Origin: Sepiola atlantica
Taxonomy: Eukaryota; Mollusca; Cephalopoda; Sepiida; Sepiolidae
NCBI GenBank assembly: GCA_963556195.1
Contig: OY744520.1
Location: forward strand, 3,853,501 to 3,917,500
Direction: 5' to 3'
DNA length: 64,000 nucleotides
Under the pieces are notes generated by a model. The model was not told where the DNA came from. It did no database searches and was given only the letters and a program-made list of their open reading frames with translations. Position numbers and translations under genes: made by a program. Below are positions 48,020 to 62,815 of the stretch, in pieces; within the stretch, counting starts at the first letter, position 1, and each line of letters starts with the position of its first letter.

Positions 48020-51000
48020 AGAATTCCTCAACCAGTTCAAATAGTGAAAGAGCTGAGTTGGTCTTACAGTAAAGTAAAGAACACGAACATGATGTATAAT
48101 TATGTCAATATATGTGTATTTGATAGCTGTGGTTGAAATCAGTGGGCATATGTGTGTTATTCAGGACATTCAAACTGACAATTTCCTGATGAGTAAACAT
48201 CTTTTTGTATCTTCCATGATTGTCTACGTGCTGCTTCCGGTAACGTTTTGTTTGGGTGTTTTGCTGAATTCAATTATGGATTTGATTGAGCTCAAGTTTT
48301 GTTTCAGACCGCGGATATATATTGTTGCTTTCTTCAATTTTAGATTTAGATTTAGGAGTTTCGTTTACATTGACAAACGTTGACATAGCTGATTATATAC
48401 AAACCCCCACTAGAGAAACCATTGCAAAAATTTAATTCATCTCTCAGAATAGTATACTCTATTCAGCTGACTTGCAAGTTAATTCCTATGGAATCTGTAT
48501 ACATCTGTATGGTACCATTTTTTACAAGCTCGATTCTGTTTGTGTGCGTTACCTTTCCCGTTTTTTTTAAATCAAGTACTTATGTAGTTTCCCAATATCC
48601 ATAATGTAAGTCGTGCTATGTAACCGCCAATTAGCGTAGCTAGTTCGTCAGTTCACGTCAGTATCGACATCACAACATCCACTAACCCTATACTCGGATG
48701 AAGATATTGCATTGATGTTTTTTTATTTATTTATAATGCAATACATTTAAAATATCATGCACATACTTCTAATTAATATTTTTAAGAATAAGTTATATGA
48801 AAGACAAAATCTGAAAAGTGTTCGCGTTTTATATCTTGATTTAACGACTCGAAATTTCCGGAAAATACATTTTTTTTAATTAAAAGATCGATGATAGATA
48901 AATAATACAATTAACAGTTGAGTTTGCGTATAGTGAACATGTAGCTCTGATACTAGCAATGTTGTAATTCATTAATTTACAAATAAAATATGGTAAGCCA
49001 GTAAATGTATTTTTACGTTTATATGTATTATGGAGATCTGTTCAGAGAGCGCAGTCTGCACTTCTCGATTGACCCTTCTATTCATCTTATGGGGCAGCAC
49101 ACATGTTATGGTCACTATATCTCCAGTCACTCTTATTATTTTGGCGTCACCATGTAAATTTTAGCCTTATATATGTATTAATCGTGTGAGCTAGCGATAT
49201 TACTGACCTGTTTATCCCAATATGTGTTGTAACTCATGGTGTGATCAAAACTAACGTTCCACCCACTAGAGACTTTGATAACGCAGCACGTATATTATGG
49301 TCTTTTATTTTTAATTTAGTTTACTTTTAATGGTGGAGGCAGCAGATAGACTTTGGAAATAACCATTGATTGCGTTGGACAGCAACTACGTTTTCACCCG
49401 TGTATCACGTCCATTGTGAGGAGAATAACAGATGTTCTTATAACCGGTGTTTTTCCATGCTCCATAATCTCGGTTAGCCGTGTTTTCGTGAGTTTAGCAG
49501 CCAATGCGTCTTCTTCCTGTTTAATTTTACTTTTAATTTTTTTTTTACATCATTATTTTAGAGTAAATTTTAAAAAGTAAACCTAGTTATTACGGTATAG
49601 GCTACGCCATTATTTTATTAAGTGAACCAAATTGTTTTAAAACTATAACTGATACTTTGATAAGAGAATGTTATTGTAATCTTTATTTATGAAATAATTA
49701 GATGTAAATAGGTTCCTAAACGTATAATGGTGTAATACATCATAGTTTGCAAAGCATTTTAAAGCCAGATAATAGTTTCTACTCGACAGTTTAAAGTTTT
49801 CCACATACCTTTCAAATTTTCAAGGGTTGCGAAGTAATGTATTCTATTTCTCAACTATTATTAAAATATTAAATTATTTAGTGATTTACGAAGAAACTAT
49901 AATCCATTACGGTGTATTTAACTTTGCAATATTATATTTTAAAAGGGTTTTAAAACTTAGTTAAATTTTATACTATGCCCTTTTTGATTTTAGTAAATCA
50001 TCTATTATTAAAAGAACACAGTGTAAGTCATGTAGAGGTGAGGGGCACACGCCCACATAAGATGTTGTCATACAATTTTAGCAAAATACATAATAAACCT
50101 ATCAAAATCTCTTGCCTTAACTTTTGTATTTATATGAACATCTACTTCGATTGTTTGAGATCATATAATAATTTAAAACAAGCGTAGACAAAATCTTCTC
50201 CCTCCAAATGAATATCAGATATGCACTCATTTTAAAGGTCTTTCTCTAAAATTCTGGTAAGACCAATTGGAATCTAGCTACGTATAAAATAAGTAACCAT
50301 TAAGTTACTCATCTACAGATGTATCTCGTCGACAATGCATCTATAATCCAGTAAACACATGCATTATCAATTATATTTTGTAGTAAATTACTATCGAAGC
50401 AAACATGTTGTGTATTTATTTTAAAATTGTGCTGGGGTGCTTCTAAAGTCTACATCTCAATACGCGTGTTGAAAGTCCTTCAACAAAATACACTCTCACG
50501 TGGTGCATGACGTCCAAAGACCAACGCATTATGGTAGTATCCTATTTGAAGGTTTATCATATGTCAGCTAAATCTGGCCTTGAGCTGGACAAATAATGAG
50601 TTTCTTGTTCACCATAATCCCACACTTTGAAGTAAGATGTGGCTCAATATCAGGTAAGATAGTTGATTAGTTTATTTTTGCAATGTGATGAATTAAATAT
50701 AGAAAATCTTTTAAAGTTGCAAAGGAATCTTAGTAAACATTATGACACCCTGGTAAATACGAGCGCGTATACTTATTGTGTTTACGTGAAGCAACTCACC
50801 ATTTAGGAAAGGAATTAAGCAAATGAAATATAGTTTAATTTTGAATCGTTGTTTTTTTAAATTCTAGTTATAATTGTTTGTGAGAAAGTAGCAAATACAC
50901 AACTGGTAGTGAATGGGGCATTTTCGTAATAACGGTGAACACACGAAAGTGATTGTATCCACAACAGATACAGCCTAAAATGGTAGGAAATAAGCAACAT

Positions 51001-54000
51001 TACCTCTTGTATCAGGTATTTATGCTTCTACTTCTTTTTTCGTGTGAATCAGATGATTCTGGTGTTGGCATTAGTTTCCCCAATGTTTTTTTCCAGTTAG
51101 AAATATTTCTGGAAATACATCGGGTACTTACGGGAAGGACCACGAGATGGTTGCCAACAACCCTAAGCGAAAGTGGTATTGTAGAACGGACTAGATTCGA
51201 ACTTGGAACACCCAGGTCGTCATTTATGCTGATATATATTTACAAACAAATTCCAGTTGCGTCAGCTGGAATTTGCAACTGAATGCTGTTATAAAGATCT
51301 GATAGATATTTTGCAATTTTTATGTAAATTCACAAGGGAAACATGCTGTAATAAATCAAATCTCTCAAATAATAGACATAGTAAAGGCGATCTTTAAAAG
51401 AATATATAATCGAGTAAATGCGTTAAAGAAAAGTTTGCGAATAAAATCGTGCCACAAAGATAACATCTTCTCACGGTAGATAAAAACTAGACAAGTGACA
51501 ACTTATGCGAATCTATTTATATAAAGGTAGGTATGTGAATATGTTTACATATTTTTCTGTATAGAATTCACTTTTGATCTAATTACCGGAGTATTGTGAA
51601 TTTTGGAAAACAGCGACTAGGCGTAAGACTGGCTAATGCTGTGCATATTTAGTTTGATTTAGTCAGATACAAATGGGGTAAACAGGGTCGGAAAGCCTTT
51701 TGGGAATTTCAAATAACTCTTTTTTGTGAAATGTTACCTATAGGTTTTGAACACCAATTAATTTTTTTTATTTATTTCAGTTCATCACGAGTATTTGTAT
51801 AAGCATGTAAAGGGTATACTGTTTTCATAATTTACCATTTGACAATTCAAATATTCAGTGTTTCATTTCATGTGAGTAATAATCATTAGAAACAAAATAA
51901 GAAAGACTCCTTGAATTTCACTTTCCTCTTCAGACCTCTTAAGTGTCGGGCTTAAATTTTAGACATTTCTCTAAGAATCAAAATCACGTATTGTTTTTTT
52001 TAATGAAATAAGGGTTCCAGACACAAACTTTGTTATCATTAGTAGACACTTTCTAAAAGTAAGTAACATATATATGAATTACGGATTATGAATTCGCCAG
52101 CCTACCCGAGAAAAAAATTCCAGAACATTGTAACCGATAACTCGTAAAAACCGCGTAACAACATATCATCGTACCGAGGCAATATATATGAAAATCACCA
52201 AATTTGCTTAGCAATAGACGGAAAAAATGTGTTGTGCAAATACAGGCTCGCAACTCAAATATGTAATTTGTTTATTTCTGGGCCAATCAGAAAACGTGCA
52301 GGAAAACTCAAATAGATCAGATTAGCTGACGTATCCGGCCACGTAACAAGCTTATACCACATACTACACTAGCATCGCTTACGCTATTGTTACACAATTG
52401 TGACAGAAAATACACATAATGAGAAAAACACACTAACATATTTCTAATCTAACGAAATCTTATTAACATAGGTAGACGAGCTCATCATCATCATAGCAGC
52501 AGCATGATCAAACAAGCCGATAGTGAATAGGCTTATAACATAAGCCTTTGCCTACATTTCCCTTGTAATAAAAACACGGCAAAACTGCAACTAACTGTTA
52601 CAGTAAAACATAAACTCCGATTTCCTTAGACATATTTAAAATGAATCAAGTGATATTTGTTTAAAACTGTCTATCTCCAAAACAATTTAGTTTGTAGTAC
52701 TGTGTTTATTCATCCTAACAAGATGTGTACTCAATAATCATCTACATATGTAACACAATTACATATATTGGCCCTAATTATAATACGAGATGGCTGTGTT
52801 CAGACACGTGCATATTCATTCTCTACAGAATGTGTTGTCTATAGTATTTGAATCTGAAAATGCTGGTGTGTTAGCTGAACTACAAATACTGCGTTTTGTT
52901 TCAATAATTATATAGTCGTTTTACATCGGAACAATGGACATTTATGAATCATAAAAACCCAAGTGAAATTGAACTAAGTGTGTAATTCCAAAAACACAAA
53001 TAATTCATGACAGCGAGTTAATGGAAATTTATCTTTATAGAAAAATCGCCCCCTATACGTTTACGTGTTCACTGCCATCTCACATTTAAAGTTGCGTCTT
53101 TGCGTTTCCATTACAATATTTGTGTGTCGGTTTGTCTGTCACGCATAAGATTATTTATATATATGTATACGTCACACTTTATTAAAAGTAGTTTAGAAGC
53201 ATGTGAGAGTGGCCCCATTATACTTACCTCCCTACGAAATTAGAGATTGACACACGTTTTAATTTGTGGAAAAGCCAGCTCAACCAAAAATGCACTAGAT
53301 TTGCACAGTGATAAACATTGTCTCGGCCTAGAAAGAGTTCTCCTTCACTAGAACATTGCAGATGAAGTGTAGTATCCGAACAAATACAAAACTTTGATTT
53401 AAGTCTGTCTTAGTCAGGCGTATGTTTGAAACTAATGACGCACAACTTATCAAGACTAGAAGCATTGAATTGATTAAAGCGGGTTGATGTTTTCAAAACA
53501 TGTTATTTTTTGTCCGTTTAATTTGAATTAATAATTGTATTTTGTTTAGTCGATCAAACTTTGGTTAAACATGTGCATTTCTTTGATTAAGACTCAAATT
53601 TTGAAGTGTGAAGTGGTACTTTACTCGTTAAATTCAACGAACGCATCATGAGAAAGTATGTGCTTTTTTACTTATGCGGAGCCTGTTGAGTTCTTAGATT
53701 AGAAAACGTTTGGGAATAGCAAGTGTCATCAGTTTGAAAACGACTGCAAAGTTACTTGCTTAAATAGGCTTAAAATAAATCCGTATCTGCTCAAAGCTAT
53801 GTGGGACATAGTAAGGTAGACTTAACTCTATATCCTTAGGAGATAACATGTATTGAAGAACGAACACCTCTGGAGTAACACCAGCCCTTTGCGGTTCATC
53901 ACATCATTCCTTTCAATCCTCTTATATTTATTCACGCAAATGGACATAAACAATTCCGGCCCAGAGATGACGTTGGAGATGTTGACACCATTAGAAAAAG

Positions 54001-56515
54001 ATAGCAAATGGTGAATAACAACAAAACAAAGTCAAAGTGTTATTTCTTCTAAAGATGAGATTGTCTAGCAGAAAGCGCACCTAATATGTAACATATAAAA
54101 TAAAAATAACAAATATTATTATGAATAGAAATATATTTTCCTTCTGGTCGCACTTATTGCTTGTATATATAATGTAAGGGTTGCGTTTGCTTATGAATAG
54201 CCGAGTGTTACACATTTTATTTACGTACGCTACCACTCAAAAGAGGATGTGATACTTGGAAGTATAACCTCATGGAAACAGAACATATACGACACTACCC
54301 CTCCTCCAAACCTCGATGTAAGGCCTGGAGCAATGGCATCATGGCAATATAACATATACTAATCTCCCCCCCCCCCTAAATTTGAAAAAGGTAATATATG
54401 GGAATGTTGTATCATGAGGAGCGAAGACATACCTCATTACCCGCCGACAAATAAGAGGGTAAGCTGTCAACTGTCTTATTTACTTCATCACCCTACAGGA
54501 AGAGTTAATGCTTGGGATAATGGTTTTACGGGGAACGAAACTATACTACACTACTCCCCATAAAACGTAATGCCTGGCTGGATAGTCATATTACAAATGA
54601 AAAAATTCTACTCTCCTATTTTAATAGATTGTTGAAAGATAGTACCCTAATACATTAATAGAAGTAATAGTATAGTTTCGACTTCAGACGGACAAATACA
54701 AAGTCTCCATTAGTAATAAGATATGTCATTTTGATCTGCACATTATTCGCAATAAAGAGGAATATAATTCAAAGCGTAAACGTGACAGACAATCAACATG
54801 CTATTTGAACTGAAGCGCCACACAAAACATGTATATATTTTAATGATTAGCGTGGCAGACAGAGTGACGTTCAGTTCATGTTAGATTTAGTATTTAATGA
54901 ATCTTCTCTATAAGGTTGCCATACAAAATATCGTATGTCTCCTTCAGATGACGCATAAGCGTATCTGTTTAAATTAGGTTTTAATTTTAAACAATTTCAT
55001 CGAATTAATTTAATGATAAAATGAATGTTAATGTTTACAACATCTTAATTAAACACAATAATAATTTTGTAAACCCAGCTTAAACTTGGATTGTAGGGCA
55101 TTGCCCTTTTTCCGAAGTTGTAATTCTCTCAAGCTGAATAACATTAGTTTCTCGAGGATTACACATTTAGCTCAATTTCACATTTGTTTCTCATTCAGCA
55201 TAAATGAAAGATAATACTCGATTGGTGACTTAAATGTGCATTCTTTTTAAATGGTGTACAGACACACAATCAGTTTACATTTCTCATGATCTCCGTGACC
55301 ACTTAAAAAGCGTTTGTCTACACGGATAACCATAACAATTTAATTTAAGTTTGAAACAATTTCATAAAATAAACTTACCGATATTAATAAACGAAAATTA
55401 AACTTCACAAACGTAAGTATTTAACAATAATGTGTTTTTTACGTAAGACAGATGGTTATAATTCAACAACATATTATACTGGAAAGTATGTGTTTACTTA
55501 AATTTCAATTTCGTAAAACACAATATAAGTTAAAAAATCTCCCGGGCAAAAACACGTAGATAAAGCTCCTATATTATACACATGATGTGTCTGTATCTGA
55601 CTGTCTGATGATGCAATTAAACACAAAGTCATATACCAACATCCAATATAATTTTTCCAAGGTATAATACTACAAGAAATCCAATGGGCATACTTATATT
55701 TATTTTGGAAGTCACGTGGGGTCAACAGAGATAACATTGGTTATTGGAAAGTGTCAAAGTTTATCGGATGAGAATAAATGTCTATCAAAAGACGGTATGA
55801 CGCAATTAAGACATAATGGGAATAATGTGAAGGTAACTTAAATTACTATTTCATTAAACTAAGTAATTTTTAACAAAGTGTTTGAACATTAATTTTATTT
55901 TATTCTTAAACCTGAGCAACGCCGTGTATCGCTAATTGCCTCAATAAAGTAGTAAAGAAAATACCTTTCGTAACTGAAGCATAAAAAAACAATAAAGAGT
56001 TTGTCCGAAAAATGGCCGAAGCATATGATAGAAATAAGAGCGATCCAAGATATTCTCCCAAAACAGGAATCAAATATTTTAACAAGACACTTATTCACAG
56101 AGCGCAACCCCTACACACTGGCCCATATTTTAACTCATTCAAGACTGAAGTGTTGAACTGCAATGACAATATGATATTTGGAGATACTTTATCTGAACGT
56201 AAATAGGCATTACGCATCGATGTCTACTGTTACTTAGAAATACAAGGACAGGCAACGCAGTACAATTATATGATTCCATTTAGATTGACGGGGCTCAGAA
56301 ATTCTGTACACTAGCGGACATTACTGTATGGTGTATGGGCAGTTAATCAGAGCATTTCCCTTGTATAGTTAGAATAATAGATAGACGTCAATTCTACTCA
56401 AGGATTGGCAATAAGCTACACAGTTTCAGGAAAATAAGCGATAGTTTGAATTGATCAACGGAAATATTAATTCAGCCGTAGTAATGAGTGTAAATTTATA
56501 TTTATTTCATGCGCC
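48020..56515. other. long low-repeat AT-rich interval, no gene recognised
   Basis: Read in all frames by eye: only short hydrophobic frames typical of AT-rich DNA. Small items: a 10-bp perfect hairpin at 51248-51276 (CAAATTCCAG and its complement, 9-nt loop), a box B-like AAGTTCGAATC on the minus strand near 51200, a C12-13 run at 54367, and a Helitron-end-like 'gagcaacgccgtgtat' near 55917. It could be intronic or distal regulatory DNA. Confidence 0.45.
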
Positions 56516-56517
56516 TG

Positions 56518-56519
<2 letters not shown>

Positions 56520-56567
<48 letters not shown>
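56520..56567. repeat. (TA)n microsatellite
   Basis: TA array. On the minus strand it follows the hammerhead-like module at 56601-56650. Confidence 0.95.
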
Positions 56568-56570
<3 letters not shown>

Positions 56571-56600
56571 TACAGAAAAATTAGTACAATATTCTTACGG

Positions 56601-56650
56601 TCTGTTTCAAGCACAGAAGGAATTAACCCTCCGGCTCTCTTAAGCTTCTG
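56601..56650 (-). ncRNA. hammerhead-like remnant with long stem II
   Basis: The minus strand reads CTTAAGA-GAGC, then an inner hairpin GGAGGG/TTCCTTC, then GCTT-GAAAC. The CTTAAGAGAGC...GCTTGAAAC frame is the same as at 27599-27640, including the G5 change. Stem I does not pair. (TA)n follows about 35 bp on. Confidence 0.35.
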
Positions 56651-56917
56651 TTTTCATCTGTTTTTGAAATGTAAAGGCACGTGCCACTCACGTTTGGATG
56701 CGTTATTTGCTTAAGGCGTTATGTATGGTTGTTTAAATTTAGGGTAAAGAACGTTTAATAAGGTTTGAAAAAAAAGTAGGGGTATGAGAAGTAACAGTTG
56801 AGTTTTAAATCTGGGGAAAATTTAAAGAGATATAGAACACGTAAATAAAAATAAAATACCTTTTTTATATTAATCTCGTGAGCCAGTATTTATGAGTAAA
56901 GAAATTAGGGAGAGTAA

Positions 56918-56920
<3 letters not shown>

Positions 56921-56978
<58 letters not shown>

Positions 56979-57109
56979 CATACATATGTATATGTATACG
57001 TATAAATATATATATATATTTATATATATATATATATATATATACATACGTATATGTATAAATATATATATATATATATTTATATATATATGCATATGTA
57101 TATGTATTA

Positions 57110-57140
<31 letters not shown>

Positions 57141-57480
57141 CATTTATATACATACATATATATATAATATATATATATATATATAATATATATTTATATT
57201 TATAAATATATATATATATATATACATCCTACATATATATATATATGTATATATATATATATGAGTATATGTATATATATGTATATATATGTATATATAT
57301 CTATATATATGTATGTATATACATATGAATATGTATAAATATATATGTATATTTATATATATACATTTATATATATACATATATATGTATAAATACATAT
57401 ATATGTATAATATATATTTATATTTATATAAATATATATATATATACATCCTACATATATATATATATATATATACATAC
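56921..57480. repeat. large TA / TATACATA / TATGTA array with internal duplication
   Basis: Alternating TA, TATGTA and TAAATA blocks. A ~75-bp segment ending 'atacatcctacatatata' occurs at about 57165-57245 and again at 57390-57465, about 220 bp apart. Confidence 0.95.
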
Positions 57481-60195
57481 TAGAAAAATACTTTACCAAG
57501 AACACATTTAAATTCAGGAAATAGTGCTTATTCGGTTTTAAATGACTTCGGATTTATATTCTAAAGAACATCTGATATATTTGTAATTTTTAGGAAATTA
57601 TTACTATATAATCTTTCTTAATATCATTTTAACGTATATTAAAGGAACTGTTTGGCAAATATGTATTAATTGGTGTCTTATACCTACTGTTACAAGTTAC
57701 CAAATATCGGAGGTATCTTATTTTTCACAAATCATCTTATTTTACAAACTTTTGCCTGAAAGTAAATTAAGCAAAATATAGCTCATATGACCACCCTTAC
57801 GTTCATCAGCTGTTTTCCAATATTTTTAATGACCGGTTTATTAGTTTAGGAACGCATCCTGTACATACAAATATATAAACATATAAGCATACTTACACAT
57901 ACATAGATATGTATGACTTTTAATGCAATACTCTACCTAGTAATAATCAGATCTGCTATATCTGAGGTGGTACTGCTAAATAATGAACAAAACCGACTTT
58001 GAAATCGAGTGAGGTTGGTCTCTTTACTTCTTTACACACACTTAATCATTAAAAAAATCCTGTAAAACATTTTCAGCAAGAACTTGTTTTGTTTCAATGA
58101 TCTTAAAGAACGTTATTTTCGTCCTCGGTGTTTCTAAATAAAACACGGAAAATACATAAAACGTGTTTATTTTTACGAATTATCCATATGTGTAACATTT
58201 GAATGTATTTCCCATGGACAACAACAGTATCGTATTCAAATACTTTTTTAGCCGTTTTCTTGTGTAATCATGTTTTGTCCATTTGATCTATCGTGTTCAT
58301 CTCTGTCATAGTATTGTTTTGACGATTACATATATAATTACCATCAAGGTTGTTTTGGCTTTTGTAAATGGTGACTTATACGTATGAAAAATCACATTGA
58401 AACATATTAGACGTTATCTTGTCCCGAAAATAAGATAATATTTCGTCTATTTCCTAGCACCCAGTGATAAGGAGCCAAACAAATAAACATCATCGTTTTA
58501 CAGTAACGTCTTCTCACAGAAATGGGGTGGACGTAGGCCGCGATTTGGTCGCTCGTTGATGCTACTCCATCGATCTTTCAGTAAAAATCATTAATTAGGC
58601 GTATTTTATACAAAAGTTTACTGGTAATAACATTTAACCTTTTAGTATTTTTTTCTCTTTTTAAGGTCAGCATTACTACTATTTTTTTAAATTAAATAAT
58701 TGAGAAAATATTATTTTTAAAAGAAAATGTTTTTTTATGTAGAAATGCAAAGTTATAAAATGTGATCACTTTTCAAATGACATAATCTTTATGAGACAGT
58801 TCGAGGAACGGAATTCTAAGTAGAAACATGGGAGACTATATCATTGGATAAAGACAGAAAATAGTGAGATGTTCGGAAATGATAAGACACGACACGATTG
58901 GTCAGTCTAATATCATTAAAACATTGCGAAATCACAATAACTAGTTTGTCTCCCTTAACTCCTCATTGTTTCCTGGTATCCGCTAACATAAGCAATTAAT
59001 GTGTATTATTTGCCTTCGATCGGTTCTCAAACCGTAAGGCCAGCTCTTATATTTCAAAATCAAACTGCTGAAGTCTGGCTGGGTAAATATATAGCACGTC
59101 AGTAACTGGTTGTTGTGTTCATAATTATATTAAGCGGCAAAGAAACAGACTGTTCTTTCGAGAAGTGGGGAAATTACGTTTTTAAACTCACTTTTCGATT
59201 CAGAAATCAAGGGCAGAAGTACAAAGTAAAAAAGACCATGTCGCCAGATTCAAAATTAATTGCCTGAGGATTTTTGTAGAAAGCAGTGTTGTAATAGGTA
59301 ACTTTATTTCTATAACAGGAACATAATTATTTAGAACTAAAGGATGTTAGAAATATGTAAATGTGCTATGTAAAAGTACGATATAGAAATAGCAATTCTT
59401 AGTATTTGAGACCGAGTCAGAATTGTAATTTTTGGGTTGACAGGTAAATAAAATGAGAGAATCAGAACGCTCTAGTTAACACGCCCATCAGGCAATGTTG
59501 GTTTAAATAGTCAAGGGAAAATCATGGAAAGAAAGGAAAGAATACACATTTTAAATTAGATGATATACAAAATCTACAAAAATGTGGTTAACCGACGAGA
59601 ACATTAAAGGGATCTCCTAGAATCCGAAAACAGATAAAGTTTCGATAACAGTTTATTAACGAAAATTGGATCCTCGTATAAGTTGAAAATACTAGATAAA
59701 TAACTAGCCATTCACAGTCGAATGTCATGACATGTTGTTTTCGGTTCGAAATATGTAGAATGTTTTCTGTGTTCACGAACTCATTTCCTAACTCTCACTG
59801 GAGTCCATCTCTCTAAAGTTAAACGTAAACCCTAAACCACAGTTGCTATACTATAACGTGCTTCCCCCACAATGCGTTCGAGTGCTAAACTTACAGTATC
59901 CATCATAAGTATTATTACATGAGATTGCATCGCTGTTTCCGTTGATAAACTAATTGATTGTATGGTTAAACAGTTAACACTTTACTGTTTTGAGAGTTTG
60001 TATCTGCTTAACGACAGACTCGAGCCAACCATCGTTTCGGAAGCGGACAGTCATTCCCGACCAAAAAGAATTTGCAACCGAGAGATAGTAGCCGTGGACA
60101 GACAGGAAACACACTATTATTTGTTTAATAGTGTTATGTTTGGAAAGATGACATGAAAAGGCAAAGAAAAAAAAGTTCTGATACGCCTTTCGTAA
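57481..60195. other. AT-rich, no gene recognised
   Basis: No convincing ORF. 57830-57885 shares 'agtttaggaacgcatcctgt' and 'acatacaaatatata' with 36965-37010, i.e. a short dispersed repeat. Confidence 0.45.
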
Positions 60196-60199
60196 ATCT

Positions 60200-60247
60200 C
60201 TGAACTATCTATCTATCTATATATCTATCCATCTATTTCTCACTCTT

Positions 60248-60319
<72 letters not shown>

Positions 60320-60326
60320 TATATAT
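60200..60326. repeat. (TCTA)n, (CT)n and (TA)n arrays
   Basis: Three short arrays in succession. Confidence 0.95.
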
Positions 60327-60457
60327 TACGCGTAAAAGGTACCCATTGGGTTACAAACTGTAGCACTAGTTATTCTACATTGATTACATTCGAGAATTCA
60401 TAAATTTTGACGCCCCTTTCTATATATTCTTGCCTAAATAAAAATAGTCCCATTGCT

Positions 60458-60461
60458 TTTA

Positions 60462-60522
<61 letters not shown>

Positions 60523-60557
60523 AATAATATTATCGTTGTTGTTGTTGTTGTTCTTCC

Positions 60558-60600
<43 letters not shown>
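60458..60600. repeat. (TTA)n trinucleotide array with TTG segment
   Basis: TTA triplets, a short inverted AAT run and TTG triplets near 60535. The poly-Leu frame is an artefact. Confidence 0.97.
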
Positions 60601-60602
<2 letters not shown>

Positions 60603-60981
60603 AAAAGATTATTGTTCTGGACCATTCTTATATAAAAGTAAATACATTAATAAGTTGGCCATCTTATTTACACGCGTGAGTGTGGTGTATGCGCATTAGA
60701 AGACGACGATGAGGACCAGGATTGACTCTATCTCTAAAATCTCATAGAGATATTAACATAATAATAGTGAGCATTTGGACCACTATAGAATGATAGTGGA
60801 CGATAGAGACACATAAATAGCTATGCTCGAGACACAGATGAGTAACTCGTTCAAATTATTATGAATTAAAAATAATTAGAACAAATAAGATATAAAGTGT
60901 ACATACATTATTCAATACAAGAACTAAGCCATTTTTGTAATTAAGTTATATATGACTAAAGGGGATTAACTCATATTTAGT

Positions 60982-60982
60982 A

Positions 60983-61025
<43 letters not shown>
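60982..61025. repeat. (TA)n microsatellite
   Basis: TA array. Confidence 0.95.
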
Positions 61026-61026
<1 letters not shown>

Positions 61027-61074
61027 GTTCACATATATATGTATATACCCATTATTTTTTTTTAGTTATGGGCA

Positions 61075-61486
61075 ACCACTTATCAAAGCACGAAGGCCAC
61101 CGAAGGATCTAGATTAAAGAGAGTGTTAATTGGACTATAACTGCAACCACAGGTGTACCGGAAATTATGGATGGAAACAAAAAGGCAGAAGATAACTAAG
61201 AGAAATTGATTATCTAAAAAGACACCTTAACAAGTATTTGTTTACAATAGATTTGAAGACAACCATGCTTTCGTCCGTTGAGAAGTAGACTGGCGATATT
61301 TTGTTCCACAGATTGACTGTTCTAGGAGAGAAACTGTATCCATTCAAGTTCCGTTAAGTTTTGGTAAAAAAGAGAGAACGAAAATGTATCCGCCGTAGGT
61401 GTAGCTAGACGATCTATTGTGGTGAAGGTTTTAGGAGCAGGCCGGGGATTGTCATAAACATAACGATACAGTTGACTTTTTCTTAA
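61075..61486 (-). pseudogene. LINE-B C-terminal part (3' of nested insertion)
   Basis: The minus strand reads YRYVYDNPRPAPKTF, RLATPTADTFSFSL and, after a frameshift, RTVNLWNKISPVYFSTDE. This is the LINE protein tail with the LWN motif. YRYVY continues directly the NVASLSLFY-type segment that ends at 62816, so this is the other half of the interrupted ORF. Confidence 0.75.
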
Positions 61487-61487
61487 C

Positions 61488-62815
61488 ATAGTTCACCACA
61501 AACAAGGCAGGACGCCACTGTAGACGTAAAGGGGCTACTGCGAAAAAAGAGGAGAGAAGGTTGGGGGGGTCAACCTAAATTGGGATCTGCGCAGCGAGAT
61601 GTCTGTTTACATTAGTTATACACTTCTGCATTCTGCACTGTCCGGGACACAAAGGGCAGGGAGGGAGTTCCAGAGGCCAGCAGCACGAGGAAAGAAGCTA
61701 TTTGAGTAGAAGGCTCTCCGACATTTGGGGGCCTCCAGAGTGAATGAATGAGATTCAGTGTATTGTCGAGTTTTTCTAGTGAATTTACGTCAAGGGGGCA
61801 CCAGGTTAGCCAATTCATTGGAACATAATCTATTTAAGTATTTGTAAAACAATCACAAGGATGCTACATTGCGGCAATCGGACAGGGACTAGAGCTTGGT
61901 TTACAGTGAGGGACCTATTAGGTTGGCGATTCTTTTTTGGACCTCATGGAGGGAGAGACTAGTAGATGATGCACCAGCCCAGATGTTACAACAATACTCC
62001 ATGCATGGGCGGATGATGGCTTTGTAGAGATACAGGAAAATGTCAGGTGTTAAGAGTTTACTAGGACGGTAGAGGGAGCCAACATTCTTTGTAGCAGCCT
62101 TGGCAATGTATTCAATGTATTTGTTCCAATTCATGTTTCCTGTGAAGGTTAGGCCAAGGAGTTTGAATGATGAACTCTCAGGTAGGGTGTTATTAGCCAT
62201 GACAATCGGTGGTTGGAGAGGTTTCTTTGTAGCTATTGAAGGAAAGGAGCTTTGTTTTAACAGCATTAAAAGTTACCAACCCTTTATGACCCCAATAAAT
62301 TACAGCCTGAAGGTCATTTTCAAAATATTCAGCCAATTCCTCAGATATGATCGCGTCGGTTTTGCCAACATGGCGAGAGTAAACCAATATCAGACACTAT
62401 GTCATCAGGGAGATCATTTATATAGATAAGGAACAACAAAGGTGCAAGGATAGATCCCTGGGGTACACCAGCATTTATGTTATGTTAACTAAATCAATGG
62501 CCATCGAGGACAACCTGGATGTTTCTCTTGTCTAGGAAGAATCTAATTATATAAAGTAATTTCTCAGTAATACCGTATGAGCGTATTTTCAGGAGAAGCC
62601 CTTTATGCCAGACCTTGTCAAAGGCCTTGTATATGTCAAGCGTTACTGCCTTAGCTTATCCTGTCTTGTCAAGTGTATGATACATTCGTTCAGAGATTAC
62701 CGTTAGGATGTCCGCAGTAGATCGTGCTTGCCTAAATCTATACTGGCGGTCTGATAGAAGTTTAGCATTATGTAAGTACTATCGCTAGATTGATTAAGGA
62801 TTCATATAGGCTTGC
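61488..62815 (-). mobile_element. LINE-A copy, 5' truncated, nested inside LINE-B
   Basis: The minus strand starts within the RT domain (ESLINLAIV, then ARSTAD), passes AGVPQGSI (about 62470-62447) and KLLGLTFTGNMNWNKYI, YKAIIRPCMEYCCNIWAG and VQKRIANLIGPSL, and ends after the same 3' UTR that follows the 30.6-32.4 kb copy ('cagtagcccctttacgtcta' here). The FADD catalytic box near 62385 is deleted and the ORF has several stops. The same family gives the fragments at 17265, 10750 and 26710. Confidence 0.85.

Noticed and set aside
48102..48383. 93-residue membrane-like ORF
   Set aside because: Hydrophobic by AT-rich composition; no splice signals, motifs or codon bias.
51190..51240. Minus-strand box B AAGTTCGAATC as a SINE
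   Set aside because: No box A at the right distance and no tail.
55905..55945. Helitron 3' end ('gagcaacgccgtgtat...cgctaat')
   Set aside because: Resembles the hairpin-plus-CTAGT ending only loosely; the terminal CTAG is not present.
60407..60679. 90-residue poly-Leu frame
   Set aside because: Translation of (TTA)n/(TTG)n; not a gene.
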